This document shows positions 1-5,222 of a stretch of DNA of 5,243 bases, one piece after another. The stretch lies in contig JACQHI010000314.1 in NCBI GenBank assembly GCA_016199105.1, positions 1-5,243 on the forward strand, written 5' to 3'. This stretch comes from Lentisphaerota bacterium. Its GTDB lineage: Bacteria > Verrucomicrobiota > Kiritimatiellia > JAAZAB01. A program made the position numbers and the translations under genes. Below the pieces are notes generated by a model that was not told the DNA's origin, searched no databases, and worked only from the letters and a program-made list of their open reading frames with translations. How positions within the stretch are numbered: the first letter of the stretch is position 1; each line of letters opens with the position of its first letter.

Positions 1-90
1 CCAAGAATGGCCGACCTACTGCGTCACATCCTTCGGCCCATTACGTTTCGTCTTGGAATAAGATGGAAACCCGCCGTCGAATCATCCGAT

Positions 91-219
91 TTATCTCTGA
101 AGATCCGCCGGGAGAATACCAAGCATTTCCAGCACATGGATCTTCTTTTGAACGGGGAGCCGGTCAGCACTCTCGGTCTTGAACCGACCAAGCTGGAACG
201 GGAATACTACTTCGACCGA
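91..219 (-). other. Short open stretch downstream of the activator remnant, possible gene debris
   Basis: The minus-strand frame that ends the remnant at 220-222 stays open for a further 43 codons and stops at 91-93 (TAA). It reads VEVVFPFQLGRF, then KTESADRLPVQKK, then IHVLEMLGILPADLQR. This is protein-like in composition but has no start codon of its own at the beginning, and I do not recognise a family. The plus strand over the same DNA carries an 80-codon open frame (7-249) without a clear ribosome binding site. The two readings are mutually exclusive as genes and neither is convincing. The simplest view is leftover coding or non-coding DNA. Confidence 0.2.
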
Positions 220-514
220 TCATTCGTCTGGCGGAAACCTGCCAAATGATCGAGATGGCAACTTTGTCTCCACGTTCATCGTCTTTAATATCCGCCAGAG
301 GGTGGCGGGGCTGAAGCCGAGGAGGCGGGCGGACTTGCCTTTGTTCCGGCCGATCTGGTCCAGGACCGCCGGCCTGTGGTGTGCGTTCCTGTTCCTCCAA
401 GGTTCTGCCAGGGGCATCCGCGCCAGACGCGACCGGCGATCCGTGCAGGATATGCGACGGCAGATATTCCGGCAGGATCACGCCATCCACCGAGAACACG
501 ACCGCAGATTCTCC
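220..514 (-). pseudogene. C-terminal remnant of a sigma-54-dependent (NtrC-type) transcriptional activator, frameshifted
   Basis: Read on the minus strand, the segment starts with ESAVVFSVDGVILPEYLPSHI-type sequence (about 511 down to 447). This matches the end of the AAA+ domain of sigma-54 activators, where the family usually reads like 'ERAVVLS.G..I...LP..I'. It continues through TLEEQERT (to about 380) and then must change frame by one base near 376-384. In the new frame comes AVLDQIGRNKGKSARLLG followed by FSPATLWRILKTM, a Fis-type helix-turn-helix typical of the extreme C terminus of these activators, and a stop at 220-222. The two frames join naturally as EQERT-H-R-P-A-V-L, so one inserted base explains the break. 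The receiver/sensor region and nearly all of the AAA+ domain (Walker motifs, GAFTGA loop) are missing. The upstream end is closed by an in-frame stop at 521-523, beside palindromes. No function is expected. A sequencing error could explain the shift, but not the missing N-terminal part. Confidence 0.72.
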
Positions 515-523
515 TTTAACTTA

Positions 524-549
524 TGCAATATAAACCTGTTTATATTGCA
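524..549. repeat. Perfect 12-bp inverted repeat (operator-like palindrome 1)
   Basis: TGCAATATAAAC (524-535) and GTTTATATTGCA (538-549) are exact reverse complements separated by the two bases CT. Such a 26-bp dyad with a small centre is typical of sites bound by dimeric repressors, and it is AT-rich in a GC-rich neighbourhood. It lies between the 3' end of fic (588) and the activator remnant. It has no following T-tract on either strand, which argues against a simple terminator. On the minus strand it contains TATA-like hexamers that could serve as a -10 element, so an old promoter/operator is possible. Confidence 0.8.
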
Positions 550-569
550 CGAAATAGCTTTTCGTGCAA
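545..569. repeat. Perfect 10-bp inverted repeat overlapping the first (palindrome 2)
   Basis: TTGCACGAAA (545-554) and TTTCGTGCAA (560-569) are exact reverse complements around a 5-base centre, TAGCT. The left arm shares TTGCA (545-549) with the right arm of the preceding palindrome. The two hairpins therefore cannot form at the same time in one strand, and two proteins could not both occupy full sites there. The repeat ends 18 bases downstream of the fic stop codon on the minus strand. It lacks a T-run after the stem, so it reads better as a binding site or element end than as a rho-independent terminator. Confidence 0.8.
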
Positions 570-587
570 CATGAAAGCCAGTGTGTG

Positions 588-1724
588 TCATCCATGAGAC
601 ACAAAAACTTCCCGTCCTTCGGCAATGTTGAGGAGTGTCGGAAAAGCAAGAATTGCTGTAGTTCGCCCCTTCTTTGGTCGAAGTTCGATCAGTATCCCAT
701 TGCGCTTCAACAGCCTACAGATTCGAAGCGCCGTTGCTCCCGGTATCCCGGAGTGCGCCACGAAATCCGCGGACCGTAATATCGGACGCTGAAAGAGAAA
801 GTCAAGAGCACGAACGGAGTGCTCAGAGCGGGTCAGCGCCACAAACTGGCTGGCACTATCCTTGAACAACCTCACGATATCCGCCGCCTTGTTCTGGTTT
901 TCCTGCGCCTGCTGAATCACGGCTTTTAGGAAAAACTCAACCCAATCCGTCCACGCTCCATCCCGCGAGACGGCCAGCAGGCGTTCGTAATACTCATCGC
1001 GATTTCGCTCAAAGAAAGCGCTGATGTAGAACATAGGATCCTTGAGCAGGTCCTTCCTCGCCATGAAGAGCGGCACCAGCATACGACCCAACCTGCCGTT
1101 GCCGTCGAGAAACGGATGCAAAGCCTCGAACTCAGCGTGGAGAAGCGCCAACTGCACCAACCGATCCGGCGCGTCCTCGTGGATGTATTTCTCCCACCGA
1201 CCCATCGCATCCGTAAGTTTATCGGCGGAGATCGGGACAAATTTTGCATCCTCGATTTTGCATCCAGGAGAACCGATCCAGTTCGGTATCCGCCGATATT
1301 CGCCTGGCGCTTTGTTCTGTCCACGCACGCCTTCCAGCAAAACCTTGTGTGTCTCGCAAACCACGCGTTGGCAGAGCGGCAGTTCCTTCAGCAGTTCCTC
1401 CGCCCGCCGCGTTGCCTTCCGGTAATTCAGAATTTCCTGGATGTCGCCCTTCTTCTGCTCGCTGACATCCGAGTCCCTTTCTCCCTCAGCCTCGAACTCC
1501 AACACCTCGCCCATGGTGGCCTGCGTGCCCTCGATCTTCGACGAGAGAACGGCTTCCTGGGTCATCAACGGCGAAAGCAACACGGCGGCATTCGGAATCG
1601 CCTGCAGCGTGCCGTCGTAGCGCGCCAATGCCGCATTGGCCGGCCCGATTAACGGTATCAAGCGCTGCCAGTCCAGTTGCTTGGGCGGGAACCCGCCTTC
1701 ATGATATTTGACTGGTTGTGTCAT
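588..1724 (-). CDS. Class II Fic domain protein, presumed protein AMP transferase with C-terminal winged helix
   Basis: Fic proteins of this type transfer AMP from ATP to hydroxyl side chains of target proteins. The 378-residue product is complete and close in size and layout to Shewanella SoFic (about 372 residues). Residues 1-100 form the Fic N-terminal domain, with the inhibitory motif SSKIEG (61-66, matching [S/T]xxxE[G/N]); Glu65 is expected to block productive ATP binding. The core motif HPFLDGNGRLGR (203-214) contains catalytic His203, Asp207, Asn209 and Arg214. The segment before it, GEYRR..NWIGSPG (141-154), fits the target-docking flap. Residues about 300-368 look like a winged helix-turn-helix (SADFVAHSGIPGATALRICRLL), suggesting DNA binding or autoregulation. 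There is no signal peptide or membrane segment, so it should act in the cytoplasm. I see no Shine-Dalgarno sequence before the ATG at 1724; the start is chosen because the Fic_N domain begins there. No separate antitoxin gene lies beside it, as expected when inhibition is intramolecular. The target is unknown. Confidence 0.93.
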   Translation of the reverse strand: MTQPVKYHEGGFPPKQLDWQRLIPLIGPANAALARYDGTLQAIPNAAVLLSPLMTQEAVLSSKIEGTQATMGEVLEFEAEGERDSDVSEQKKGDIQEILNYRKATRRAEELLKELPLCQRVVCETHKVLLEGVRGQNKAPGEYRRIPNWIGSPGCKIEDAKFVPISADKLTDAMGRWEKYIHEDAPDRLVQLALLHAEFEALHPFLDGNGRLGRMLVPLFMARKDLLKDPMFYISAFFERNRDEYYERLLAVSRDGAWTDWVEFFLKAVIQQAQENQNKAADIVRLFKDSASQFVALTRSEHSVRALDFLFQRPILRSADFVAHSGIPGATALRICRLLKRNGILIELRPKKGRTTAILAFPTLLNIAEGREVFVSHG

Positions 1725-2043
1725 TAGTGGCCGATTGTTGCATATTTGTACGGCATGGACAAGCGGTCAGAATCACAACACGGATAAAATCCGCGCCCGG
1801 CCTTCGCCTATTTCGCAAGCTCATCACAGGCAAGCTCAAGCCAAGCCCCGCCACCCGATGGTGGGTACGGTGCCTCAATCCGGTTTCCAGTCACGGGGAG
1901 TTTGCGATAAATATGTAGTCATAATTATTTGCAGTAGAGATGGTTGGATACTGTTTTTTAGACAGCCACGGGCGCCGAGCGCGGGGATCACAAGCCTCGT
2001 GGGCGGGGTGGCATGGGGGGTAAAAAATAATTGCATATTATTA

Positions 2044-2072
2044 TTGCATTCCCGTTGTGGGGTGGGTAGTTT
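2044..2072 (+). promoter_or_regulatory. Weak candidate sigma-70-type promoter for the RNA-binding protein gene
   Basis: TTGCAT (2044-2049) and TAGTTT (2067-2072) are separated by exactly 17 bases and match the -35 and -10 consensus only partly (about three of six positions each). They sit at the right edge of the AT-rich tract, about 155 bases before the ATG at 2227, which would give a leader of roughly 145-150 bases. A second TTGCAT copy at 2031-2036 could be an alternative -35 element. The guess rests on spacing and AT-richness only. Confidence 0.2.
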
Positions 2073-2157
2073 ACTGCCTGTTTGCGTAGAGAAGGTTTGT
2101 TCGAGGTGTACGTGTTGGATTGTCGGTAGGCAGAGATGCCCGAAGGATGATCTGGAA

Positions 2158-2172
2158 CCCTAATGGCTAGGG
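2158..2172 (+). other. Small hairpin in the presumed leader of the RNA-binding protein mRNA
   Basis: CCCTA (2158-2162) and TAGGG (2168-2172) pair around a 5-base loop. It lies upstream of the ribosome binding site at 2214 and does not cover it. There is no T-run, so it is not a terminator. A role in mRNA stability or self-binding by the RRM protein is only a possibility. Confidence 0.3.
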
Positions 2173-2213
2173 AGCAGTCACCGAGGCCTGCATCGCGCAA
2201 CGCATAGGTAAGT

Positions 2214-2218
2214 AAGGA
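2214..2218 (+). promoter_or_regulatory. Shine-Dalgarno site for the RNA-binding protein gene
   Basis: AAGGA lies 8 bases before the ATG at 2227, normal spacing, and fixes that start codon. Confidence 0.75.
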
Positions 2219-2226
2219 AGTCGGTT

Positions 2227-2529
2227 ATGGGTACAAATCTGTATGTCGGGAACCTGTCGTTCGATGCTACGGAGGGTGATCTTCTCGAGGAGTTCAAGAA
2301 GATCGGCAACGTCAAGAGTTGCAACCTGATCATGGACAAATTCACGAACAAACCCCGCGGGTTCGCGTTCGTGGATATGGGCTCTCAGGACGAGGCCAAC
2401 AAGGCCATCGCCGAGCTGAATGGCAAGGAATTCATGGGACGCGCGCTGACCGTCAACGAAGCGCGGCCTCGCGAAGATCGTCCGCCCCGTCGCGGTGGTG
2501 GCGGCGGCGATTACGACCGTCGTCGTTAA
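2227..2529 (+). CDS. Small RRM-domain RNA-binding protein with glycine/arginine-rich tail
   Basis: A 100-residue protein made of a single RNA recognition motif plus a short basic tail. RNP2 is LYVGNL (5-10) and RNP1 is RGFAFVDM (44-51), so the RNA-stacking aromatic residues Tyr6, Phe46 and Phe48 are all present. The beta-alpha-beta-beta-alpha-beta order is completed by the GRALTVNEARPR strand (71-82). The tail (about 80-100) is rich in Arg, Pro and Gly (PPRRGGGGG, then DYDRRR), as in bacterial Rbp proteins known from cyanobacteria and other phyla. Family members bind single-stranded RNA and are often cold-inducible RNA chaperones acting in the cytoplasm; the specific RNA target here is unknown. 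The start is supported by the AAGGA site at 2214. The gene has its own long upstream region and a strong terminator 31 bases after the stop codon, so it can be a single-gene transcript. Its position directly before the 830-codon gene may be incidental or a readthrough operon. Confidence 0.93.
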   Translation: MGTNLYVGNLSFDATEGDLLEEFKKIGNVKSCNLIMDKFTNKPRGFAFVDMGSQDEANKAIAELNGKEFMGRALTVNEARPREDRPPRRGGGGGDYDRRR

Positions 2530-2560
2530 TTCGACGCCGGCTGTTCGTTGTAAGTTCAAA

Positions 2561-2597
2561 GGGGTGTTCCGCTTTCGGGCGGAACACCTCTTTTTTT
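2561..2597 (+). terminator. Strong rho-independent terminator after the RNA-binding protein gene
   Basis: GGTGTTCCGC (2563-2572) pairs perfectly with GCGGAACACC (2579-2588). It is extended outward by one G-U and one G-C pair (2562-2589, 2561-2590) and closed by a UUCG-type loop (2574-2577). Seven T residues follow (2591-2597). It lies 31 bases past the stop of the RRM gene and only 19 bases before the ATG of the next gene. It could therefore also act as an attenuator for that gene. On the minus strand only three T residues follow the stem, so it is mainly one-directional. Confidence 0.93.
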
Positions 2598-2603
2598 ATC
2601 TCC

Positions 2604-2609
2604 GGGGGA
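2604..2609 (+). promoter_or_regulatory. Probable Shine-Dalgarno site for the 830-codon gene
   Basis: GGGGGA lies 7 bases before the ATG at 2617. It overlaps an out-of-frame ATG at 2609, which is not used by any long frame. The site is just 6 bases beyond the terminator T-tract, so the start of this gene is packed directly against the terminator. Confidence 0.5.
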
Positions 2610-2616
2610 TGTCCCG

Positions 2617-5109
2617 ATGCGGAACGAGCTCGATTTTCAGGTTCGCGAGGGCGAGGCGACGGTGACGGCGCCGGCGTATCGGGCCGTTGTTGACCTGAAA
2701 GCCGGCGGCTTCAAACAACTCGTTTCCGGCGATTCGAACGTCAATTGGATCGCATCCGGTTCGCTCGATTTGCCGGTGGCACGGGAACCGGCCGTGAGTC
2801 CGACACGCCTGTCGTTCGGCGCGCCGTTCGTCGGGGGAACCCAGAAGGCCGAGAACCCCGTCAGCCTTCAGTGCCGGCCTCTGCCGTCGGAAGGACGGAT
2901 TTTCTCCGAATCCGAGTCGGGCAGCGTCGGTGTGGAGACTGTTTTCGAGCCGGATGGCCTGCGCCTGGAGGCCCGGCTTCCGCTCGATGCCGGCCCCCGG
3001 AGCGGCCTGAACCTGGATATGCATTTTCTCGATTTGCCGACGGGTTCGCCCTGGCAGAGCCAGACGATGCCGGTCACGCTTTACACGTCGGAGGATTTCC
3101 AATACGCCTATTTCCTCTGGCAGCGTTCGGCCGAGGAACACCTGGTCATGGTGGTGGATGCGCCCTTCGCCGCCTGGCGGATCAAGTACAGCTACCATGG
3201 CCATCACATGCAGGGCTTCCAACTGCTGAATGTGGCCGACGATGTCGTGACACCGGTTGGCGTGAAGCTCCTCCGCACCTCCTGTCTGCGGGTGGGAATC
3301 GCGTTCGCCGGTTCCTGGGAGGCGGGGCTCCGGACAGCGGTGGAAAAGCTCGGCCTGGCCGTCGCGACTACGCCGGTCTCGGGCGGCCCGGAGGGAACCG
3401 CCCTGCCGGTGAATCTGATCGGGCGGGTCCAATCGGTTGTAATTGTCCGGCCGTCCGGACGGACAGAAGCGCTGGCTGTTTCCGCGCCGGTGGCGCGGCT
3501 TCAGGAGCCCGGTCTCCATGAGATCCGCGTGACCTCGGCCGCCGGCCGCGTGCACGTCACGCGGGTGCTGTGTCATGAGGACTGGCGGACGCTTTTCCAG
3601 CGCGTGAACGGGTTTTATCGGCGCCATTTCCAGCATCCGTGCGGCGCCTTTTTCCGGTGTGTCAGCGCCGGCGCCCTGGCGCCGGACGATGTCACGTTGG
3701 AAGGCCTTCCTTTCGGCGACCCCACGGTGTCGTCGTCCTGCCGCAGCGGGGAATTCGGCGGCTTTTCGGCGGCGGCGATGATGAAAGGCATGGGTTTGTT
3801 CGGCGAGACGTCGGAGCTTCGCGAAAGCGTGGACCGGTACATCCTGAACTGGGCGCTGAACCGCGGCCACGAGGAGACACCCCTGCCGGGCAGTCTCTGC
3901 AAGAGCCCGCACACGTTCCATGGCGTGACGTTTTCCGCCTATCATATTTATTCCGACATCAATTATCCGCAGCACGAGGTGTTTTTTCTCAACCAGCTCG
4001 TGGATTATGCGCGGCTGACGGACGATTCCACGGTGTTGGCCGATGCCATGGCGTTGGGCCGGCACATGATCGAAGCCCATGTGCGGCCGGACGGCGCCTT
4101 CTTGAACCGGCGTCAGCCCGACCAGGAAGGCGGCGATTATACCAGCATTGACATGCCGGTGATCGCGCTCGGCCGGCTGGGGCATTTGCTGGAGTCCCGT
4201 CGGCCGGAGGCATCGGCCTATTTTTTCCGGTGGGCCCGGACGATGGCGGACCATCTGTGCCGCCGTGGAATGTCGTTTCCGACGGAAGGCGAGGCCTGCA
4301 CGGAGGACGGGTCCATGGCCTGCGCGGCGTTGAGCCTGGCGTATAGTCATCTGTTTCTGGGTCCCAATCCCGGGCATCTTGCGATGGCCGGAGTCCTGGT
4401 GGAGGCGCATGAAAAACTGGTCTTGAAGAGCGCGGATTGCCGCCTGCATCAATCCTCCCTGCGTTTCTGGGAGACGCTCTATGAAACCGCGGCGTGGGGA
4501 CCGTCCATCAACGCCGGACATGGCTGGACACTCTGGACGGGCGCGACGAAGGCCTTGCTGTACCTGGCCACCCATCGGATCCACTGGCTGCAAGAGGCCT
4601 GGTGCGCGTCCATGGCGGCGCTGTGCAACGTGGATGCGAACGGCGGCATCCACCCGTGCTTTACTCCGGACATGATTCCCGGCGCTCCGCCCGATCCCTG
4701 GGTCGCGATTCCCGCGAATCGTCTTGTCCGCTTCCGGCAATCGGCGCTGGCGATGCGGCGACCGGATAATTTTTCGGCCAGCGGCAATCATCAATTCATC
4801 TGGGCGGCGTTGCTGTGGGGCCGGATCAGCGGCGTTCTTGCCGACGGCCGGACGCCCATCAACGCGCATTTTGACGCGGCCGACGTCCTGGTCAGCGCCG
4901 CGCCGAAATTCGACCGGCTGGCCCTGGCCGCCGTTCCCCGCGAGCCCTTGCCGGTGCGGGTGAGACCGGGGGCGCGATTGACGGTGACCTTCGAGGACAA
5001 AGAAGGCGGTGTCGGGATTTCCGGCGGCCGGCTCGTCCGCGAAACCGATCACGCGCTGGACATCGAGGCGCAGAGCGACCGGCTGTCCATCGGCCGTGCG
5101 AACGGGTAG
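2617..5109 (+). CDS. Large cytoplasmic protein of unknown function, beta-sandwich plus probable alpha/alpha barrel
   Basis: 830 residues; I do not recognise the family. Residues about 1-255 are beta-strand-rich with alternating hydrophobic residues. A middle segment (about 263-318) looks like a small Ig-like beta domain. Residues about 325-745 are helical with repeated hairpin spacing, as in alpha/alpha-toroid glycoside hydrolases and polysaccharide lyases. Residues about 750-830 return to beta. Conserved-looking, polar/aromatic-rich stretches suited to a sugar-binding cleft are HGHHMQGFQ (194-202), HTFHGVTFSAYHIYSD (432-447), QHEVFFLNQLVDYARL (452-467), GGDYTSIDMP (505-514), CTEDGSMACAALSLAYSHLF (561-580) and WGPSINAGHGWTLWTGATKA (627-646). 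Acidic candidates for catalysis include Glu454, Asp507, Asp512, Glu563 and Asp564, but none can be assigned. There is no signal peptide or membrane helix, so an intracellular enzyme on small or imported saccharides is a guess. The start at 2617 is supported by a GGGGGA site; an earlier start would fall into the terminator. GC content is high throughout. The minus strand over the gene is also open, a composition effect. Confidence 0.85.
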   Translation: MRNELDFQVREGEATVTAPAYRAVVDLKAGGFKQLVSGDSNVNWIASGSLDLPVAREPAVSPTRLSFGAPFVGGTQKAENPVSLQCRPLPSEGRIFSESESGSVGVETVFEPDGLRLEARLPLDAGPRSGLNLDMHFLDLPTGSPWQSQTMPVTLYTSEDFQYAYFLWQRSAEEHLVMVVDAPFAAWRIKYSYHGHHMQGFQLLNVADDVVTPVGVKLLRTSCLRVGIAFAGSWEAGLRTAVEKLGLAVATTPVSGGPEGTALPVNLIGRVQSVVIVRPSGRTEALAVSAPVARLQEPGLHEIRVTSAAGRVHVTRVLCHEDWRTLFQRVNGFYRRHFQHPCGAFFRCVSAGALAPDDVTLEGLPFGDPTVSSSCRSGEFGGFSAAAMMKGMGLFGETSELRESVDRYILNWALNRGHEETPLPGSLCKSPHTFHGVTFSAYHIYSDINYPQHEVFFLNQLVDYARLTDDSTVLADAMALGRHMIEAHVRPDGAFLNRRQPDQEGGDYTSIDMPVIALGRLGHLLESRRPEASAYFFRWARTMADHLCRRGMSFPTEGEACTEDGSMACAALSLAYSHLFLGPNPGHLAMAGVLVEAHEKLVLKSADCRLHQSSLRFWETLYETAAWGPSINAGHGWTLWTGATKALLYLATHRIHWLQEAWCASMAALCNVDANGGIHPCFTPDMIPGAPPDPWVAIPANRLVRFRQSALAMRRPDNFSASGNHQFIWAALLWGRISGVLADGRTPINAHFDAADVLVSAAPKFDRLALAAVPREPLPVRVRPGARLTVTFEDKEGGVGISGGRLVRETDHALDIEAQSDRLSIGRANG

Positions 5110-5121
5110 CCAGGCAAACGT

Positions 5122-5145
5122 GGGTCCCGACTCCGATCGGGACCT
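5122..5145 (+). terminator. Hairpin downstream of the 830-codon gene, possible terminator without T-tract
   Basis: GGTCCCGA (5123-5130) pairs perfectly with TCGGGACC (5137-5144) around a 6-base loop, extended by one G-U pair. It starts 13 bases after the stop codon at 5107-5109. No T-run follows (CTCTCC), so it is either a weak or factor-assisted terminator, an mRNA-stabilising stem, or part of a repeated intergenic element together with the palindromes to its right. Confidence 0.5.
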
Positions 5146-5152
5146 CTCCGGG

Positions 5153-5222
5153 AGCCACAGCGGTGCGAAGTGGCTATTCGCATGATGGCGTGAGCCACGT
5201 TGTGGCAACGCCACTCTCGTGG
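5153..5222. repeat. Cluster of short palindromes, possible dispersed intergenic repeat
   Basis: AGCCAC (5153-5158) can pair with GTGGCT (5170-5175), which can instead pair with AGCCAC (5193-5198). A compound hairpin follows: TGGCGT (5186-5191) with ACGCCA (5208-5213), enclosing GCCAC (5194-5198) with GTGGC (5202-5206) around a GTT loop. CCAC (5211-5214) with GTGG (5219-5222) is a further small stem. Repeated use of the same AGCCAC/GTGGC words in one 70-base stretch resembles REP-type elements. Only one copy is visible in this window, so its repeat nature is inferred. Confidence 0.4.

Larger units (their letters stand above)
1725..2226. other. Divergent intergenic region between fic and the RNA-binding protein gene
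   Basis: About 500 bases without a defendable gene. Open frames here lack recognisable motifs and good start signals. Contents: a TTGCATATTT motif at 1738-1747 just before the fic start; a small CCACC/GGTGG hairpin (1851-1864); AT-rich stretches at about 1908-1930 and 2021-2050; a GC-rich block between them with a CCACG/CGTGG pairing (1966-1970 with 1998-2002); direct repeats of TTGCAT (2031-2036, 2044-2049); and a CCCTA/TAGGG hairpin (2158-2172) about 55 bases before the next start. A long structured leader for the RNA-binding protein mRNA is plausible. A minus-strand frame around 1800-1890 reads protein-like for about 25 codons before a stop, possibly more gene debris, but I could not identify it. 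Confidence 0.5.

Noticed and set aside
7..249. An 80-codon plus-strand open frame.
   Set aside because: The start has no Shine-Dalgarno sequence, the family is unknown, and its end overlaps the stop end of the activator remnant on the other strand. Not strong enough to call a gene.
524..569. The palindromes as a rho-independent terminator of fic.
   Set aside because: On the minus strand, the sequence after either stem is AATATAAA- or TAAGTTAAA-like rather than a T-run, and the left stem is AT-rich. An operator or element border fits better.
524..569. A CRISPR array or tandem repeat unit.
   Set aside because: There are only two different palindromes, no repeated unit with spacers and no cas genes in the window.
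179..574. A 131-codon plus-strand open frame over the activator remnant and palindromes.
   Set aside because: It runs antisense to recognisable activator sequence and through the palindromes, and its Arg-rich product has no domain. It is a shadow frame.
926..1652. Several open frames within fic on both strands, up to 178 codons.
   Set aside because: They overlap the intact Fic frame, which carries the complete catalytic motif and domains. The others are composition artefacts.
588..1724. Fic as the toxin of a two-gene toxin-antitoxin pair.
   Set aside because: The inhibitory motif is within the same protein (residues 61-66), and no small antitoxin gene adjoins it. It is better described as a class II Fic protein.
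1708..2163. A 151-codon plus-strand open frame in the intergenic region.
   Set aside because: It starts inside fic on the opposite strand, is Cys/Gly/Arg-rich without motifs, crosses the AT-rich tracts and lacks a ribosome binding site.
2596..5214. An 872-codon open frame on the minus strand covering the whole 830-codon plus-strand gene, slightly longer than it.
   Set aside because: Its product is Arg/His/Pro/Gly-rich with no recognisable domains or strand/helix pattern, and it has no good start signal. High GC with few stop-complement codons in the sense gene explains an open antisense frame. The plus-strand product has coherent domains and a ribosome binding site.
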